NCBI RefSeq assembly: GCF_029784165.1
Contig: NC_073695.1
Location: 95,545,777 to 95,609,776 of the forward strand
From: Wyeomyia smithii
Lineage: Eukaryota; Arthropoda; Insecta; Diptera; Culicidae
Direction of reading: 5' to 3'
Length of the DNA: 64,000 nucleotides
The position numbers and the translations under genes were made by a program. The notes under the pieces are model-generated. The model was not told the origin of the DNA and ran no database searches. It worked only from the letters and a program-made list of their open reading frames with translations. Shown one piece after another: positions 34,001 through 46,412 of this stretch (positions are counted from its first letter, which is position 1; each line of letters begins with the position of its first letter).

Positions 34001-37000
34001 ATTGCTCATCGTCGCTTCTACGTTTACTTATGGGAAAACTGCATTTAAGTAAGTAAGTAAGCTTTAGGCACTTCCGAGCTTGCTGGGGCTCCAAAACTCA
34101 CAGAAATGATTAAAAAAGCTATAATCTCTCATTCTTTTTTGACACGCCATAATGATTTAGACACCTCTTAAACTCTAGCATCAGTCGTTCAACAAATCAG
34201 CAATCAGAGTACAGTATAATTGCTCAAGCATACTATTTTTAACTGTGCTATTCTCAACTCAAAGAATTTTATCAGGGGTTCTTTCAGACGCGGTCATGAC
34301 TAATGATTACAGTTTGTACTTGAAACTTACATAACGCTTATGTAATACATACATGAATAATCCTCAAAGGGACACCCACTAATTACGTAAGAGTTTAAAA
34401 GGAGAGTGGGAAGGGGTATCCTAGTTTCTTATGAATGCTTACTAAGGGGTAGAAGCGAGTTCGAAAAAGTTCTTAAAATTTGAAAATTTGATACAAAAAC
34501 AAAAATTTACAAAACCAAAAACAAAATACAGTCATTTGAAAGATTTCTCATTGAGATTCTTACTGTTGAACCCTGGGGAAGCAGTGAATTAATTGAGCAG
34601 AGAGGGTAAAGAAAATCTAAAAGAAAGTTCTTACGTAGTTTGTGAATAACGCTCAAGACATAGGAACGTTTTAGAAAGATTTAGACGTCTCCAAAGATCC
34701 AGAATCAGTTATTCAGCAAGCAAGCAATTTCCTAAGCATTATAGAGTGTTCCAGTATCACAAAATTACCGAATTACAAGGCGGATAAACATAACACTGGT
34801 CTACACAAATGTGGTCTTGAAGCTCAAACTAGAAAAAAAAAGAGAGATTTCAGAGTTTTCCGCTTCTGTCGACCAGTGTATATAGCTAAGTTGATTAAAA
34901 TGGGTTGTTATGAATAAATGGTGATTTCATTAGCGATGCTTCGAATCTCTCGTTCTCTTCCCTTCTCTTGTTCTCTTTCCTTCTCTCTCTCTCAGTTATT
35001 GTTTCCATTTTCACTCTCCTCTTGTCTTTCATTCTCTCTCTTTCTCTCTTTACGTTCTTGCTCTTTCTGTCTTCCTTTCCTTCCTTCCCCTCTGGCTTTT
35101 ATTGTCTCTCTATCCTCTTTTTCTTCTCCCGCTTTCAAATTATTCAATTTATTTTAACATATATCGTAAGTTTAAATGGAAGAAGCTAGAACTAAAAGGC
35201 AGCAATGAGAGAAAATGAAAACATAATGAAAAGGGTAATAAAAATTAATATTCAAATGGGAGTAATATTTAGCAATTATCGGGACAAATATTAATAAGTG
35301 AAAGTTCGCTCAATTTTTACACTTCAATCAGAATAATAGAAAAAAAAACTGATATAATGAGGTACAAATCTGCCAGATTACACGATTATGGCTTAAATAT
35401 AGATTTATTTAAAAAAAAAACCAGCTACATTCCGTATCGAACACTCAACAGTATCGGTTGTGTTTGGTGATCGTTTCATAGGAGCTCGGTGTGTACTGTA
35501 TATAGTGAAATTAATTCCCGGTTACGTGTAACCGTTCAAAGCTTCCAGCTAGGTACTACTTACGATTTGGTGATCAAGTACGCCGAGACAACTTTTCTCC
35601 CAAAATGGAATTTCTAGTTTGGTTTTTTCTGCTGTTTTGGTTTTATATATGGGTTCACGCGGTTGGCCTCCCCGTCCAACATGGACAAAAATAATTATTC
35701 ATCGGATGTCATTAATGGAATTTCATTTGTTTTTTCATCTGATCCTTCCTGACACAAAACCCTATTTTTTGGACCCCACTACCAGCAATTATAGTTTCTT
35801 GTGGCATTATTCGAACGTTTCTACTGTTTAAACTTGTTGCTTTAGTTAACTTTGTGCAGTGTGTGTGAGTAATAGTGGTTGTCTTCCCCCACGACTTTTT
35901 TAGCACTTTATCGACCTTATCATATCATTCAAGATTATATCACTCGAACAGCATACAACGTGCTATAGTCGATGGTTTAGAAAGTTTAGACAAGAATTTT
36001 TCAAGTGTTGTGAGAAGTTCTTTGTGGTACTGAAAGTCGCTCTTTGTGCATCTCAAGAGCTGATACATCGTGTGAATCTGTACCTTGAGAAATCAGCAGG
36101 ACCATGGGTTGTGTTCTTTCGGCTCACAGCAAAGGCATCAAATACAATGCAATTTTCAAAGGCTCTTGTTATATGGTTTTCAGCCGAAATTACATGAGTC
36201 CGAATAAACTGCATGTTTTGGGCTGATGACATGCTGAAGCGTGAAACGAAATGAAGTGGAAAGCACCGTGTCTGATCTATTTCTTAGAACGTCTATGTGA
36301 ATCGCTCAAACCGGTCATATTGGAAGCGCAATGATGCGTCTGTAGAGGCGGCGAAATAGAACGATCAGTATTTTGACGTGCGTACAAATACGCGGTAATA
36401 CCATGTTTAGACAAAACCTGACATCGCCAGGCGTTTTATATTTGTTTTGGTAATTGAGAAATAAATGAATATATACATTTCGGTCAGAAGATGTTTCTGG
36501 GAAGAATTTTCAGCTCTTTGGGAAAATGACACGGGTATTTTTGACTAATGTTATAAACTAGTTCAATGTTGCTTGGAATCAAAGGGTTGAAAATTTAGAA
36601 TTACTTCTTATATTTTTTACTGCTTCTTAGCACTTCAACAGTAACATGTCACATATCACAAAAAAATGTTTATGTTTACTTTATATACCGTGCTTGAAGA
36701 AGCAAAAAACTCTTCATCGAACGAATTACTGTTTAATTCAAACAAAACAGTTACAAATAACAAGAATTGTGAAAACACAACGCATTCGCGAACGCATGTA
36801 ATTAAACTCCAGTGCGGCATAGGAAGCTCTACCCAACGCTTCTGCTTGTTCCGCTTTCCATAAGCGCAACGTTTCGTTGAACTTCACGCCTTATTATGTC
36901 ATCAGCCTTAGTTACAAGCATCATGCAAGCAAACGAAATTGCTGCTTTTGAGATTTTCACATGTACATTAGGGTGGAGAAAAGTGAACGATATTCCAGAA

Positions 37001-40000
37001 CCAATTTTTTTTTTTATCGATTTTTTTATTTGGGACCCCAAACAATCCTAAACTTACCGAAAGTCGATTGGTTTTGTCTCCGCTTGGCGCATTGCATTCC
37101 AAATTTGTATGGGAAATCCTACTTTTCTGCATTTCCTTTTCTATAAAGCTCACTAATACTTCAATAATGCAGTACTTTGCGTTAAAGTATAGTAATTTGG
37201 ATGCTTAACAACTTTACCGAAGACAATAAAGGGCTAGTATGTCCCTAAGGAAAGCCATAGTTGTTCAAAGCTGAGTATGCCGAATCGAACGCAGAAAATC
37301 ATTTTTTTCTGCACACTACCGGAGTCTTTTGCAGTAGAATTATCATCAGAAGTAACCTGCCGTATCGAGTTCATACACTCAGCTGGATCAAGCGAACAAA
37401 TGTAGGTCAATATTCTTGGTGCAGATAGGATCTACAACATGTTTGAGAGGTAACTTTTGATGAAAAGCTGACTAACACCGGTGCATTGGTGGTGTTGGCA
37501 GAAAAATGGTTTTAAGCATATTTTTCAACAAATTCAACTTTCAACAGCTATAACTTTTTAGGGATTTTCTTACTCTCCTGTGTCTTCGGCAAAGTTGTTA
37601 AGCATAAAAAACCTACCTTCTACAGTCATAAATCGTATGGTTCAAGGGGTTACATATCTTTTTGGTCGAGAAAAATGAGGGAAGTTTGAAGTTATTTTTA
37701 AGTGCATAGCACCATTTTCATTGCATCAAAGTGGTATTTTTCTGAAAGTACACTTTATCAACAACAAAAAAATACGTTTGGTTTTGAGATATACCAGTAA
37801 TGGCCGTTTCCCCGAAACGTTATTTTTTTGCAGAGGCTTGCGGTGATCCTGATAGGGACACAGCGGGTCAACCGAAATCAAAAAACTCATATTATTTCAT
37901 TAGTTTAGAAGTGTGCCGAGTCCTTGAACGATCGTTTTTATGAGTATTTTGTTTTCAGTGCAAACGGGACCGTTTTTCCCAAAAAATGCACGTTTTGAGC
38001 GCTAAAAATTGAATTAAAATTTTTTTGCAGCAAAATGTAACTGTATGTTTCAAAAAGCGATCGTTCAAGGACCGGCGAATTTAATGACGAAAATTTAGAA
38101 AAAAAGATTATGGAAATCAGTTTAGTAGTTTTCCCGCAATCAGGATCACGGCAAAGTCATTTTTCGGAAAACATTATTCCGAGATAATCGCGTGTAAAGT
38201 TTCAAGTTTAGCTTATGCGGCCGCGGCTAGGCGCCCTGCAAAACGCTCTAACTGTCTTCCTATTGCTCAGATCTTTATGAAAATTTGTGAAAATGTTCTC
38301 GAGATGTTGTATTTGAAGATAATGCAATGAAATTTTTTCGGTTTTTTGAAAACTAAAAAGGTATATAACCCCTTAAGTCATTCTAAGATCACTATAATGT
38401 AAAATGCAAAAAAGTAGTTTTTCCTATACAAATTTCCATACAAATTTAAAATGCAAAGTGTAAACAAAACCAGTCGACTTCCGATAAATTTAGGATTATT
38501 TGGGGCTCCAAATATAACGAGAAAAAAACTAGGTTCTGACTTTGTGCTATCATATCAATTAATTTTTCAAAATATCGACACCCCACTCTAATGTACATGC
38601 GTAATAGAGATCGATGGCCGATCGATGTGATAACCATTTTGAGTTTGATCAACGAGGATTTGCTGATGGTTGGAATCGACCGTTTCAAGGATTCCAGCCT
38701 TCAACCGGTAAAAATACTGGAGTGCAAGTGATTGTGGGTAGACCCCGCATGAGCTGTCCACTTGGCCCGCGTACTAGCAGAGCCAACACAAATCTAGCTG
38801 TCTCTGAAACAGCACTTTAGTAGAAATGCTTTGGGAAGACAGGGAAGATTTGATACCATCATTGTATTTTTTACAGATGGAATAAAATAAGTTGGTCAAG
38901 TATTCTAGCGGAATGTGCCATGTTACATAAAATAGTATTCCTGTTATGCAAATCGGAATAGAAAACACAGGATCTAAAATATACTAGATCAAAAAAATCG
39001 AATCCAAGCTCCTCCAAAAGATTATTATTCAAATTTAACCCTTCAGTGCTCAAGCACGCCTCGAAACTACACCGTAAAGCCCGTCTTAGGGCGGGTTTCG
39101 GTAATAGAGGATCAAGAAACTAAATGAACCATCTATGACAACCTTTCAAATATGAAACATTCCCCCGGCACGGCTAATTTTGGGAGATTTTGTCTCTCAT
39201 GGCGGAGCTTGGGGCACTTCTTCCAGTGATAATCGTTTTATTTTAATCTTTAATCTGTGCGTCGACTTCAATATGGCAATTCCTAAGCCTCCAGCGCGAC
39301 CATGAGCTTAAAATCTATCTTGATGTAAGGATTTTCAGTTTTACCGATGGATTGAAACGCTACTACGTTTTCTGTCCGACGTTTCGGCTTTTGGACTTTG
39401 CCTTCTTCAGGTGACCTAACGATGTACCGTTTTCTGTTTAGCGTACATAGCTGTACAATCGGTTATCATAGCTATCAACAGGTACTCCTTAAAGAGACCA
39501 CATAAGATAACACTATGGATTGGTGGATATTTGATTCGGTTACTCGGTCTTTTCAATTTTTGTCACTTACAATGACACCAAGATGGACTCTCAATTCGGT
39601 TTCCCCCGATCCAAAGTGACCAATGATTATATTGCGTTGCTTTCCATAGAATTTCAGTTTGTGTTTGTTCGTGAAGAGTAGGTGGCATCCATACTCTTGG
39701 ACATTAAGGGGGATTTTGATTCAGTTTCTATAGACATTACCTTACGTGTCAACTTCGCCGGCAAGGATTTTCTTCAATTTTAAACATTTGCTTGAACATT
39801 ACGTTGTTAAAAATCAAATGCTTTTTTTGCATGGTTTTGGTAATATTTCGAATAAGCTTCATATATCTCGGAATGGTGTTTTTGCTTCCATTCTGCTGTA
39901 AATACCCTTTAATTAAGCTAGAACAATGCCAATATCGTTGATTTTTGTTTTGCTAATATTCGTTTGAAAAACTGTTGAGAGTCTTCTCACAGTTACCAAT

Positions 40001-42489
40001 GTATTAAATCGTGTATCATTAAAGAAGATAAATATTAAATCCAAATCCGGAGATAGAATATTTATATAAATATTTGGAATACTTTTCCGGTATATTTTAT
40101 TAATAATCTATCCTGTGCTCCCAAATTTCCACGTTCCTCGCTACTAAGAAAAATAAGTACAACTAGTCAAAACACCAGGCCCCAGTGATAGCTCCCAGTC
40201 CATAGATCCATTTAAACCCAATCCGCAGACACATTCGAAGTATAAAATCAAACCAGACACTCAAGGACAGCACAAAATTAAAATGCATAGATGCAAACTA
40301 AACTACATGTAGATGTAACTACAGCTCGGAACGTTCACGAGAACTAGACAAAGAAGAAAAAGACTAATCACATGTGATCTTAGTTATACACCAATTTATG
40401 ATCAAAGTCGTGAAACTCGATCGCAATGAGCATTCGCAACACGTACCGTAACCACTGCAGAACCGACTCGAGCACTAACTAGATGAGGATTTTTTTTTCT
40501 CTACAATTCTTGCAGCTATAGAAGAGATTCATTCAAAATTTACCATAGTCTAATCGTTTGAACGCGATCTAAAACGTGCTTGGTGAAATTGTTTCACCTG
40601 TTTGAGAATTGATTTGACCTCATCCGAAACAGGAAATTGGTCACGCGGAGCAATAGGATTCAGATAGAACAAGATAGGAGATAGGAGTTTTAGAGAGGTC
40701 GGTTCCACTCACCCGCATCCAAAATCAAATCATCGGCGACATTATCATGCTCGACGTCTTCATTCTTAATAGCTTTTACATTACCTAGCGTGTTGAACGT
40801 CGAGGGGGTATTTTTACAGCCATACCACCAGTGCGCTACCGGCCGTGGGAATGGCGGATCAGAAACGTCGACCTAAAATGATTGCCATTTATTAGTTGGG
40901 TGAATTTTTTTGTTAACTATTGTTTGCGAAAAGTCTTACGGAGAAAGTCCTATCGTTAAACCGATAGTACTTGTCGTCTTTGAAGAAGTACGTATAGCCA
41001 TTGGTGTATTGCAGAGCTGCATCTATATTGTTTGGCAGTCCCTCCCAATTGGAGATCGGCTTGGGGTAGGTTGACTTGACCGGGGGCCTCTTCAGCGGAT
41101 CAAACCGCCAGAATTTACTGCCCTTGTAGAAGTAGATTTTGCCGTTGCCACCCCACACCAGCACAGCATCCAGATGATCCGGAATGCCGGTGAATCCCTC
41201 GCTGATCTCTTTCGGATAGTCTCCGTCGACTTGGCGGCCCGAGTATCGCCAGTATTTGGTGCCCTGGAAGAAGTACGTTTTGCCGTTTTTGTACGTGAAA
41301 GCAGCGTCAATGTTTCCTGTGGAAAAAAATGATTAGAATTAGTGAGAGAATAGTTTTAGGTTTTCCGCAACAAACCAGGAAGTCCTGGCCAACCGTCGGA
41401 GATTTTTTTGGGATAACCGGGAGCGATTGCATTATCAGTGAACTTGTAGTAGCTATCTCCCTTGAAGGCATACGTGCTTCCATCGGCTGAGTTGAAAATG
41501 GCATCTATCTTTGGCGAGGAGCACAACACGGAGTCCGGTTCTCTGACTACCGGGCGACGAGTTGTTCGGTTTGGACCGTCATAGTTAGTTTTCCGTCCGT
41601 AGAGAGCTTGGATTCCCTAGAATTAGTTTCAAAGATATTTGCTTTTCCACGTAATGACCCTAGTTAACACTATCTACCTCAATATCATCTGAATCCAACC
41701 GAAATACGGGATCGTATCCTCGGTAGAATGGTGCCATCAGTGCTGACCGTACATCGGAATGACTTAATCCAAGCGAATGACCAAACTCGTGTGCAGCTAC
41801 TTGGAATAAATCTGTCCCCCGGGTTTTACCGATAGTCCAAAATTCTGCATCGTCGAAATGGGCATCACCTCCGTACACCGGAAAGTAAGCATGCGCCAAG
41901 GTGCCTCCCGGACCATCGAAAGGATCACCGTCACCGTGTTCGTTCACTTCGAACCTAATATCTATGTGCACCGGACTACTTTTCTTATGGGTGAACGTTA
42001 GATCAGTGTACTCACTCCATACCGAGAATGCCTTGGCGATTTCCTTATCCACCTCACTTCGCTCTAGTCTGGACGGATATTTGGATATCCGGTAGGTTAG
42101 TGATTTCACCTTCCAGCGACTACCTTGCAGCGCGTATCGTTTCGATCGGGAATCCGAACCGAAGCCGACCTTATCACGCACTCCGCAACGTGGCAGTGAC
42201 ATTAGTTCCATCGTTTCCTTGTCCAGTTCACCGGTCGCGTTCAGCCCGGCAAAGCTCTGGAACTCCATAATGGCTTTCTCCCATGTGTCTTTGTCCAGCA
42301 GGTTCCCGCTAGTCGGGTTGCGGAACTTCGCACTGATGTATCCGAACTGTGACAGATAGAGCTGTCGGATGAAAAGAACAAAACTATTAGTATATAGGTT
42401 AACTCTGAAAAAATGTTAAATACCGAAAACCCATTTGTACAAGTGATCACAGAAAGAAGTAAAGCAGAAAAACGAGCGAACAAAATCAT
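30928..42489 (-). CDS. Mmp1: Matrix metalloproteinase, Mmp1-like, C-terminally anchored (six coding exons)
   Basis: Exons: 42489-42424, 42361-41678, 41616-41376, 41316-40940, 40872-40713, 31049-30928; 1650 b, 549 residues, phases 0,0,1,0,1. Domains: signal peptide 1-22 (MILFARFSALLLSVITC..); propeptide with cysteine switch PRCGVRD (Cys81); furin-type RSKR (ends residue 97); catalytic domain with HEFGHSLGLSH (zinc ligands H213, H217, H223; catalytic E214) and Met-turn ALMAPFY (M231); linker; four-bladed hemopexin domain about 282-475, with C282 and C475 as the likely closing disulfide pair; C-terminal hydrophobic tail. This M10A zinc endopeptidase cleaves extracellular matrix. DSRSKRYALQGSRWKVKSLTY and HWWYGCKNTPS resemble dipteran Mmp1 rather than Mmp2. 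The only ATG in frame is at 42489. The last intron is 9.7 kb and transposon-filled. Everything is open and intact. Confidence 0.88.
31050..36960. other. Mmp1 last intron, proximal part: no gene recognised
   Basis: The stretch contains scattered short frames and dispersed unique-looking AT-rich DNA. A pyrimidine tract lies at 34945-35135. Frames near 32690-32989, 33432-33623 and 35619-35831 show no motifs or splice support. Confidence 0.45.
34945..35135 (+). repeat. Polypyrimidine (CT-rich) tract
   Basis: About 190 bases of almost pure C/T on the plus strand (TCTCTTCCCTTCTCTTGTTC and similar). Low-complexity DNA; the Ser/Leu/Phe-rich open frames over it are composition artefacts. Confidence 0.9.
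36969..38590. mobile_element. 1.6-kb hAT-like non-autonomous element with nested MITE
   Basis: The 8-base ATGTACAT is exactly repeated outside both ends (36961-36968 and 38591-38598). The termini TAGGGTGG and CCACTCTA are inverted. An 8-base target duplication with short TIRs is hAT-like. Subterminal blocks (GGGACCCCAAACAATCCTAA..GTCGATTGGTTTTGTC at the left; AACAAAACCAGTCGAC..TTAGGATTATTTGGGGCTCC at the right) extend the inversion imperfectly. ATGTACAT is a palindrome, so the duplication could also be read as part of the TIR. No transposase ORF. A 727-base second element lies inside (37646-38372). Confidence 0.75.
37646..38372. mobile_element. piggyBac-like MITE, copy 1 (GGGGTTATATACC ends)
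   Basis: The left end GGGGTTACATATCTTTTTGG and right end ..AAAAAGGTATATAACCCC are inverted. TTAA follows the right end (38373-38376) and a mutated TCAA precedes the left. The interior matches the inverted copy at 61529-62268 along its length, including GCGATCGTTCAAGGA and AACAGGATCAC-like blocks. Confidence 0.8.
38599..39539. other. Intron DNA, possible retroelement tail
   Basis: On the minus strand at about 39415-39375 the string CCTGAAGAAGGCAAAGTCCA followed by GCCGAAACGTCGG resembles the 'EEGRNVG'-type sequence common near the ends of some retroelements. Otherwise no recognisable content. Confidence 0.35.
39540..39900 (+). pseudogene. Non-LTR reverse transcriptase fragment in Mmp1 intron
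   Basis: The plus-strand frame gives FGFPRSKVTNDYIALLSIEF (degraded FRRGxGTNDCLALL) and, after a stop, VASILLDIKGDFDSVSIDI. This is RT motif A (normally ASVFLDIKGAFDSVSID) with the first catalytic aspartate retained. Frames shift afterwards, though KQMLFLHGFGNISNKLH-like residues are still traceable. It stops before YADD. Antisense to Mmp1. Confidence 0.75.
39901..40712. other. Distal part of Mmp1 last intron
   Basis: Contains the in-frame read-through ending of the short Mmp1 form (about 40688-40712). The rest has no recognised coding sequence. It could serve as the 3' UTR of an intron-retaining transcript. Confidence 0.4.
40713..42489 (-). CDS. Mmp1: Mmp1 main exon block (signal, pro-, catalytic and hemopexin domains)
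   Basis: Five compact exons separated by introns of 61-67 bases. Donors, minus strand: GTATTT (42423), GTAGAT (41677), GTTTGT (41375), GTAAGA (40939), GTGAGT (40712). Acceptors end in CAG, TAG, CAG, TAG. If the last donor is not used, the frame continues (D A G E W N R P L, stop TAA at about 40688), giving a complete anchorless enzyme of about 517 residues. GTTTGT at 41375 is a weak donor, but phase and homology require it. Confidence 0.85.
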
Positions 42490-42529
42490 GTCAGGAACAG
42501 GTCCTTTCGACACAACTTTCCCGGTCAAA

Positions 42530-45500
42530 ATGAGTGTCCAAGTGACACCAATGCACTGCTAACCTACGAGCAGCTCGATTGATATGCAGAGATACTACAA
42601 CCTAAATGAGCGATCGAATGCCAAGGACATTCGCACCAGTCCGACCGCGGGCTATTAGGAGGGCCATCAGCGTGATTAGTGATTCTACGCGTGCAGGACC
42701 GTTTCACGACCAGTGAAGCCTCGCAGCTAGCGCATCAAGATCGACGTGTCCACCAGTGGTAGCCTAGATTTCATCCGGACGAATCGTCGCTAGAACCGAA
42801 GACGATGCCCGTGGTTGATTGATGGTCTACGGAATGGTAATTAAATATGGGTAATAAACCTATCAGTGTCGGTAATCGAGGTTTCGGGGGAATAGAACGG
42901 ATATTTTTGATCTGCCTTCAGCAATTTTTTAGAATATTAATTTGTAAAATTTTTCCTGTGCCAAGTAGCAATTTAAATGTTATAAAATTTTAATATTCAG
43001 CAGTTTCATGAACAATTTCTAAAAAAACTGATAGCAAAACTGATAGATAAAACCAACAGAACCGTTATTAAACTACTTTGCAGTCCTGTGAATCATGTTT
43101 TACTTGAGCCTCTGTAACAAATGATTTTTCTTGCATTTCAACGCTTCCAAAGCATAATCATTAGGCTTTATTGTTTAAATCTAACAATGGAGAAAAAATA
43201 TTTTTGCTCTGAAATTGCGCTTCCCGATTAGTGAACAGAGCTGTACTGTATCTGCTCTCTTTCGTGGTGTGCACTAAGGGCGTTAGTTTCGTTCACTTCT
43301 CTTGTCATGTCACAGTAGGCATTACGAAATGAATTGCTACTGAAATCACTTAGAAAATAATTTGGAAACCGCTTTGCGAGAAGATTTTTACGTTGAGCTA
43401 GGGAGATCGAATCTCTTTTCCTCTGCGACATTGGGGAGCAACACACAGATATTGCTTGATATGTCAAGCTAACCTTCAAATTGTATTTTTAGGCAAAAAA
43501 GCGCTTATACCTATGCTACCTACTAGTAGAACAGAGATAAAATTATTCTATTATCATTGTTTATTTTTACTTAGTAACTTACAATCAGTTATAATGCAGT
43601 CACTTGAAATGAAATTTATTATTATGACATTAACCTGATTAGTTTGACTGTCCTGTCCAATTCATTATCACAACCACTGTCCAAACCTCAAGTGCAATGT
43701 TTCGACATTCCACATTCTCCTGATGGCCACTAAATCGCAGCTCATATCTTGTGACAATTTCGTAACGTTTACTTTTCAACTGAACGCACCAATATTTACA
43801 AATGATCGAACTCGGTTCGGCTACGCTAGGGTCGGAAAAAGCATGACCATTATCGATAGCTGATAAGACCTACCCGTCCTATTCAACAGATTCGAAACTG
43901 TCACGGGTCTTTCCACATGAGCTTCAAGGTGACTGCACTGTAACGGAAAGACATTAGCCGATGGCGCGCCGGTTTTATCGTGCAACGATAACAACAGTCA
44001 CGAATTACTCTGGATGTGGAACTATCAGTTTCAAGGTTAGGTTCGGGCGATAGGATTACTAACCAGATCGGTGGTGGGTTTCCCGGCCGGTAACCTAACG
44101 GAAGTATTTTTCACTTCTAGCGAAAATTAACCGTGTGTCATTACTCAAACTGATCGGTTCGTGATAAGAACTCCACCGATTCTAGATACGGCGTTTGTTT
44201 ATTTCCTTCGATATTTTACTAACTAAATGATTTACAGCGTTCGATTGTCGATGGCAGTAATAACAGGTAATTACACTGTAGCAACAGTAATCGAAAGGGC
44301 GATGCATCATCTCATTCGGAGTGCGACTGCAGCAACCTGTTTAGTGATAATCTTTAGAACGGGAATTCCAGTAAGATTTATTGCTAAACGAAGCGGCGCC
44401 GTCGTGCGATTCTGACAGTGGTAGAATTCGCTTGTGTTGTGGTAAATCGCAAGGAAACGAAGTTACACCGGAGGAGTTCCGGTATCCCAGACAGCAAAAA
44501 TGGGTTGGCAAGTCAACTGTCGTGCAAATTGCTTATTCGTGTGAGCAGGAATTGTTGTTGAGGATGAAACTATCGGAACGAAACTGTTCAATCGATTTTA
44601 CAAGAGGTACATGCAGTTTGTTTTGATTCGAAATTGGTTACGTGTTTGCAAAAGTATTTACGTTGCATAACGATACTTAGTTAGGTGATAAAAATTTATC
44701 AAGAAGCATATTGGAGCGGTTTTCTTATTTTTTCCAGTAACATTACAAGTGATTTACTTTTCATTTCAATATTACAACTACTGAGGTGATATTGCATAAC
44801 TGTTCGTCCCCGCGTTACTGGCATGCAAGCCGGTACAATTGCCTATTCTAATAACCGCGAGGCGCGTATATTTGATCCATATGTAAATTGTCGTCATTAA
44901 AAGGGCTTGTGTTCCATTCAACGCACTTGTGTAAGCCGGGTCTAGGTACTAGAGTAAACATATTAAATGTCAGGATTATACACTACCCAGCTATTTGCGG
45001 CATAACCGTATTAACAGTCTCTGTTCCGCTAAAAGCACTTGACATATTTGTTCCAGGTGCGATGCAAAGTTCAAACGGCTGGAATGCGTAGCTACTGATA
45101 CGGCTTTATAATTGACTACAACTGACGAATTATTCAGTAATCAGTCATAACTTCTGTCGAAGCTTAAGGGTCTCAATCTCGCTAATTTAATTTCAATAAA
45201 TCGTTTACACTTCGCCAGTAGGAAAGCATTTACTGTTTAGAACTTTGTTTAGTCAGATTCCAGTAGACACAAGGAGCGATTTTCCCGCGTAAGTCAGACC
45301 GGCTTCCCTTCTCCACGAACACTAAGCGATCCGTATCTGAATGCGATAGCAAATTTCTGCGGAAATTGAATCTGATTCACACCTGCCGTAAATGCTACTG
45401 CTACTTACAGGTATTGGCGTGTTTGAACAGATGAGTGTAACCGAGAGACACGCAGACGACGACGACCGGCGGGGTCCGAATGGAGACGGTATTATTCATT

Positions 45501-46412
45501 CGTGCTTTTTCAAGCTGCGACCGAGAGTCGGTGACAGTCTGGCTGGGGTTTAGGACTGGAGGTGTATTTTTTTTCCTTTTAGGGATATCGCACGGTGGGA
45601 GTAGTTTTATTGCTTCCTTTCAAAGAATCCGGTTGATGGAAACCGGTAACTTTTCGAAAGGGATTGGAAATCTTTGAGCCAATAGTTTCTCATGTACGGT
45701 GACTAACAGCACGGTTGATGATTGCAGGTCAACCAGCGATCAACGATCCAAGAAGATGAAAATCTGCTGAACCGAAGTCTGGGTGAAGTGGATTAGTCAT
45801 TTCACTTCGCTAGAGGTTGTTATAATAACATATAAAATATATCAGACATGCAAATGGAAAATTTAGTCGTGACAAGTTGAAATTTTTATATAATGCAAAG
45901 CAAAGCCTTGATGCTACATTCCGATTCGGAACTTGACCTTCTGTTTATTTATGCACAGACTTCGCAGCCGACTGTTTTAGTACAGGACAATTGCGGGACT
46001 AGCGCTACGATCCTACTGACACTAACAGTCTCTCCCGAGCCGAAATTCGAGCCTACACCGACTGGCTTGTTAAGCCAGCATCGTACCTCGAGACCATCTG
46101 GGAGATATTTTATATAATGCACTCAAGAAAAAATCAACTTCGCAACTTATGTAGATTTGAAATACATGTAATTCTACTAAGAACCGAATCTTGTGTCTTG
46201 AATGAAATGAAATAAACATGAAATAATAAATATCAACAGAATTTAAAACAGTTCTGAAAAGTTACGTCTTCAACAAAGAAAATAAACAATAAATAATAAA
46301 CAATTAGAGTTGCCAGAACTTTTTGAAAAATATTTGAAAATGATCGATAACACGAAAAGTCTGCTTGGAAGCAAAAATAATTTTACTAAAAGCTGTAAAA
46401 AACAGTGCAAAA
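42530..46412. other. Mmp1 upstream region, largely unique sequence
   Basis: Nearly 4 kb with no transposon signature that I recognise, which suggests regulatory or unique DNA. A minus-strand consensus donor (CCT then GTAAGTAG) at about 45400-45410, preceded by GC-rich sequence, could be a 5' untranslated exon of Mmp1, but this is speculation. No coding exon was trusted. Confidence 0.4.

Noticed and set aside
34918..35189. Leu/Ser/Phe-rich open frames suggesting a membrane protein
   Set aside because: They lie on a polypyrimidine tract; composition artefact.
42241..42528. 95-codon minus-strand frame as a separate gene or longer Mmp1 N-terminus
   Set aside because: Its first codon is TTG, and after residue FS the frame is intron and shifted exon sequence. 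Only the part from ATG 42489 to 42424 is used, as the Mmp1 signal exon.
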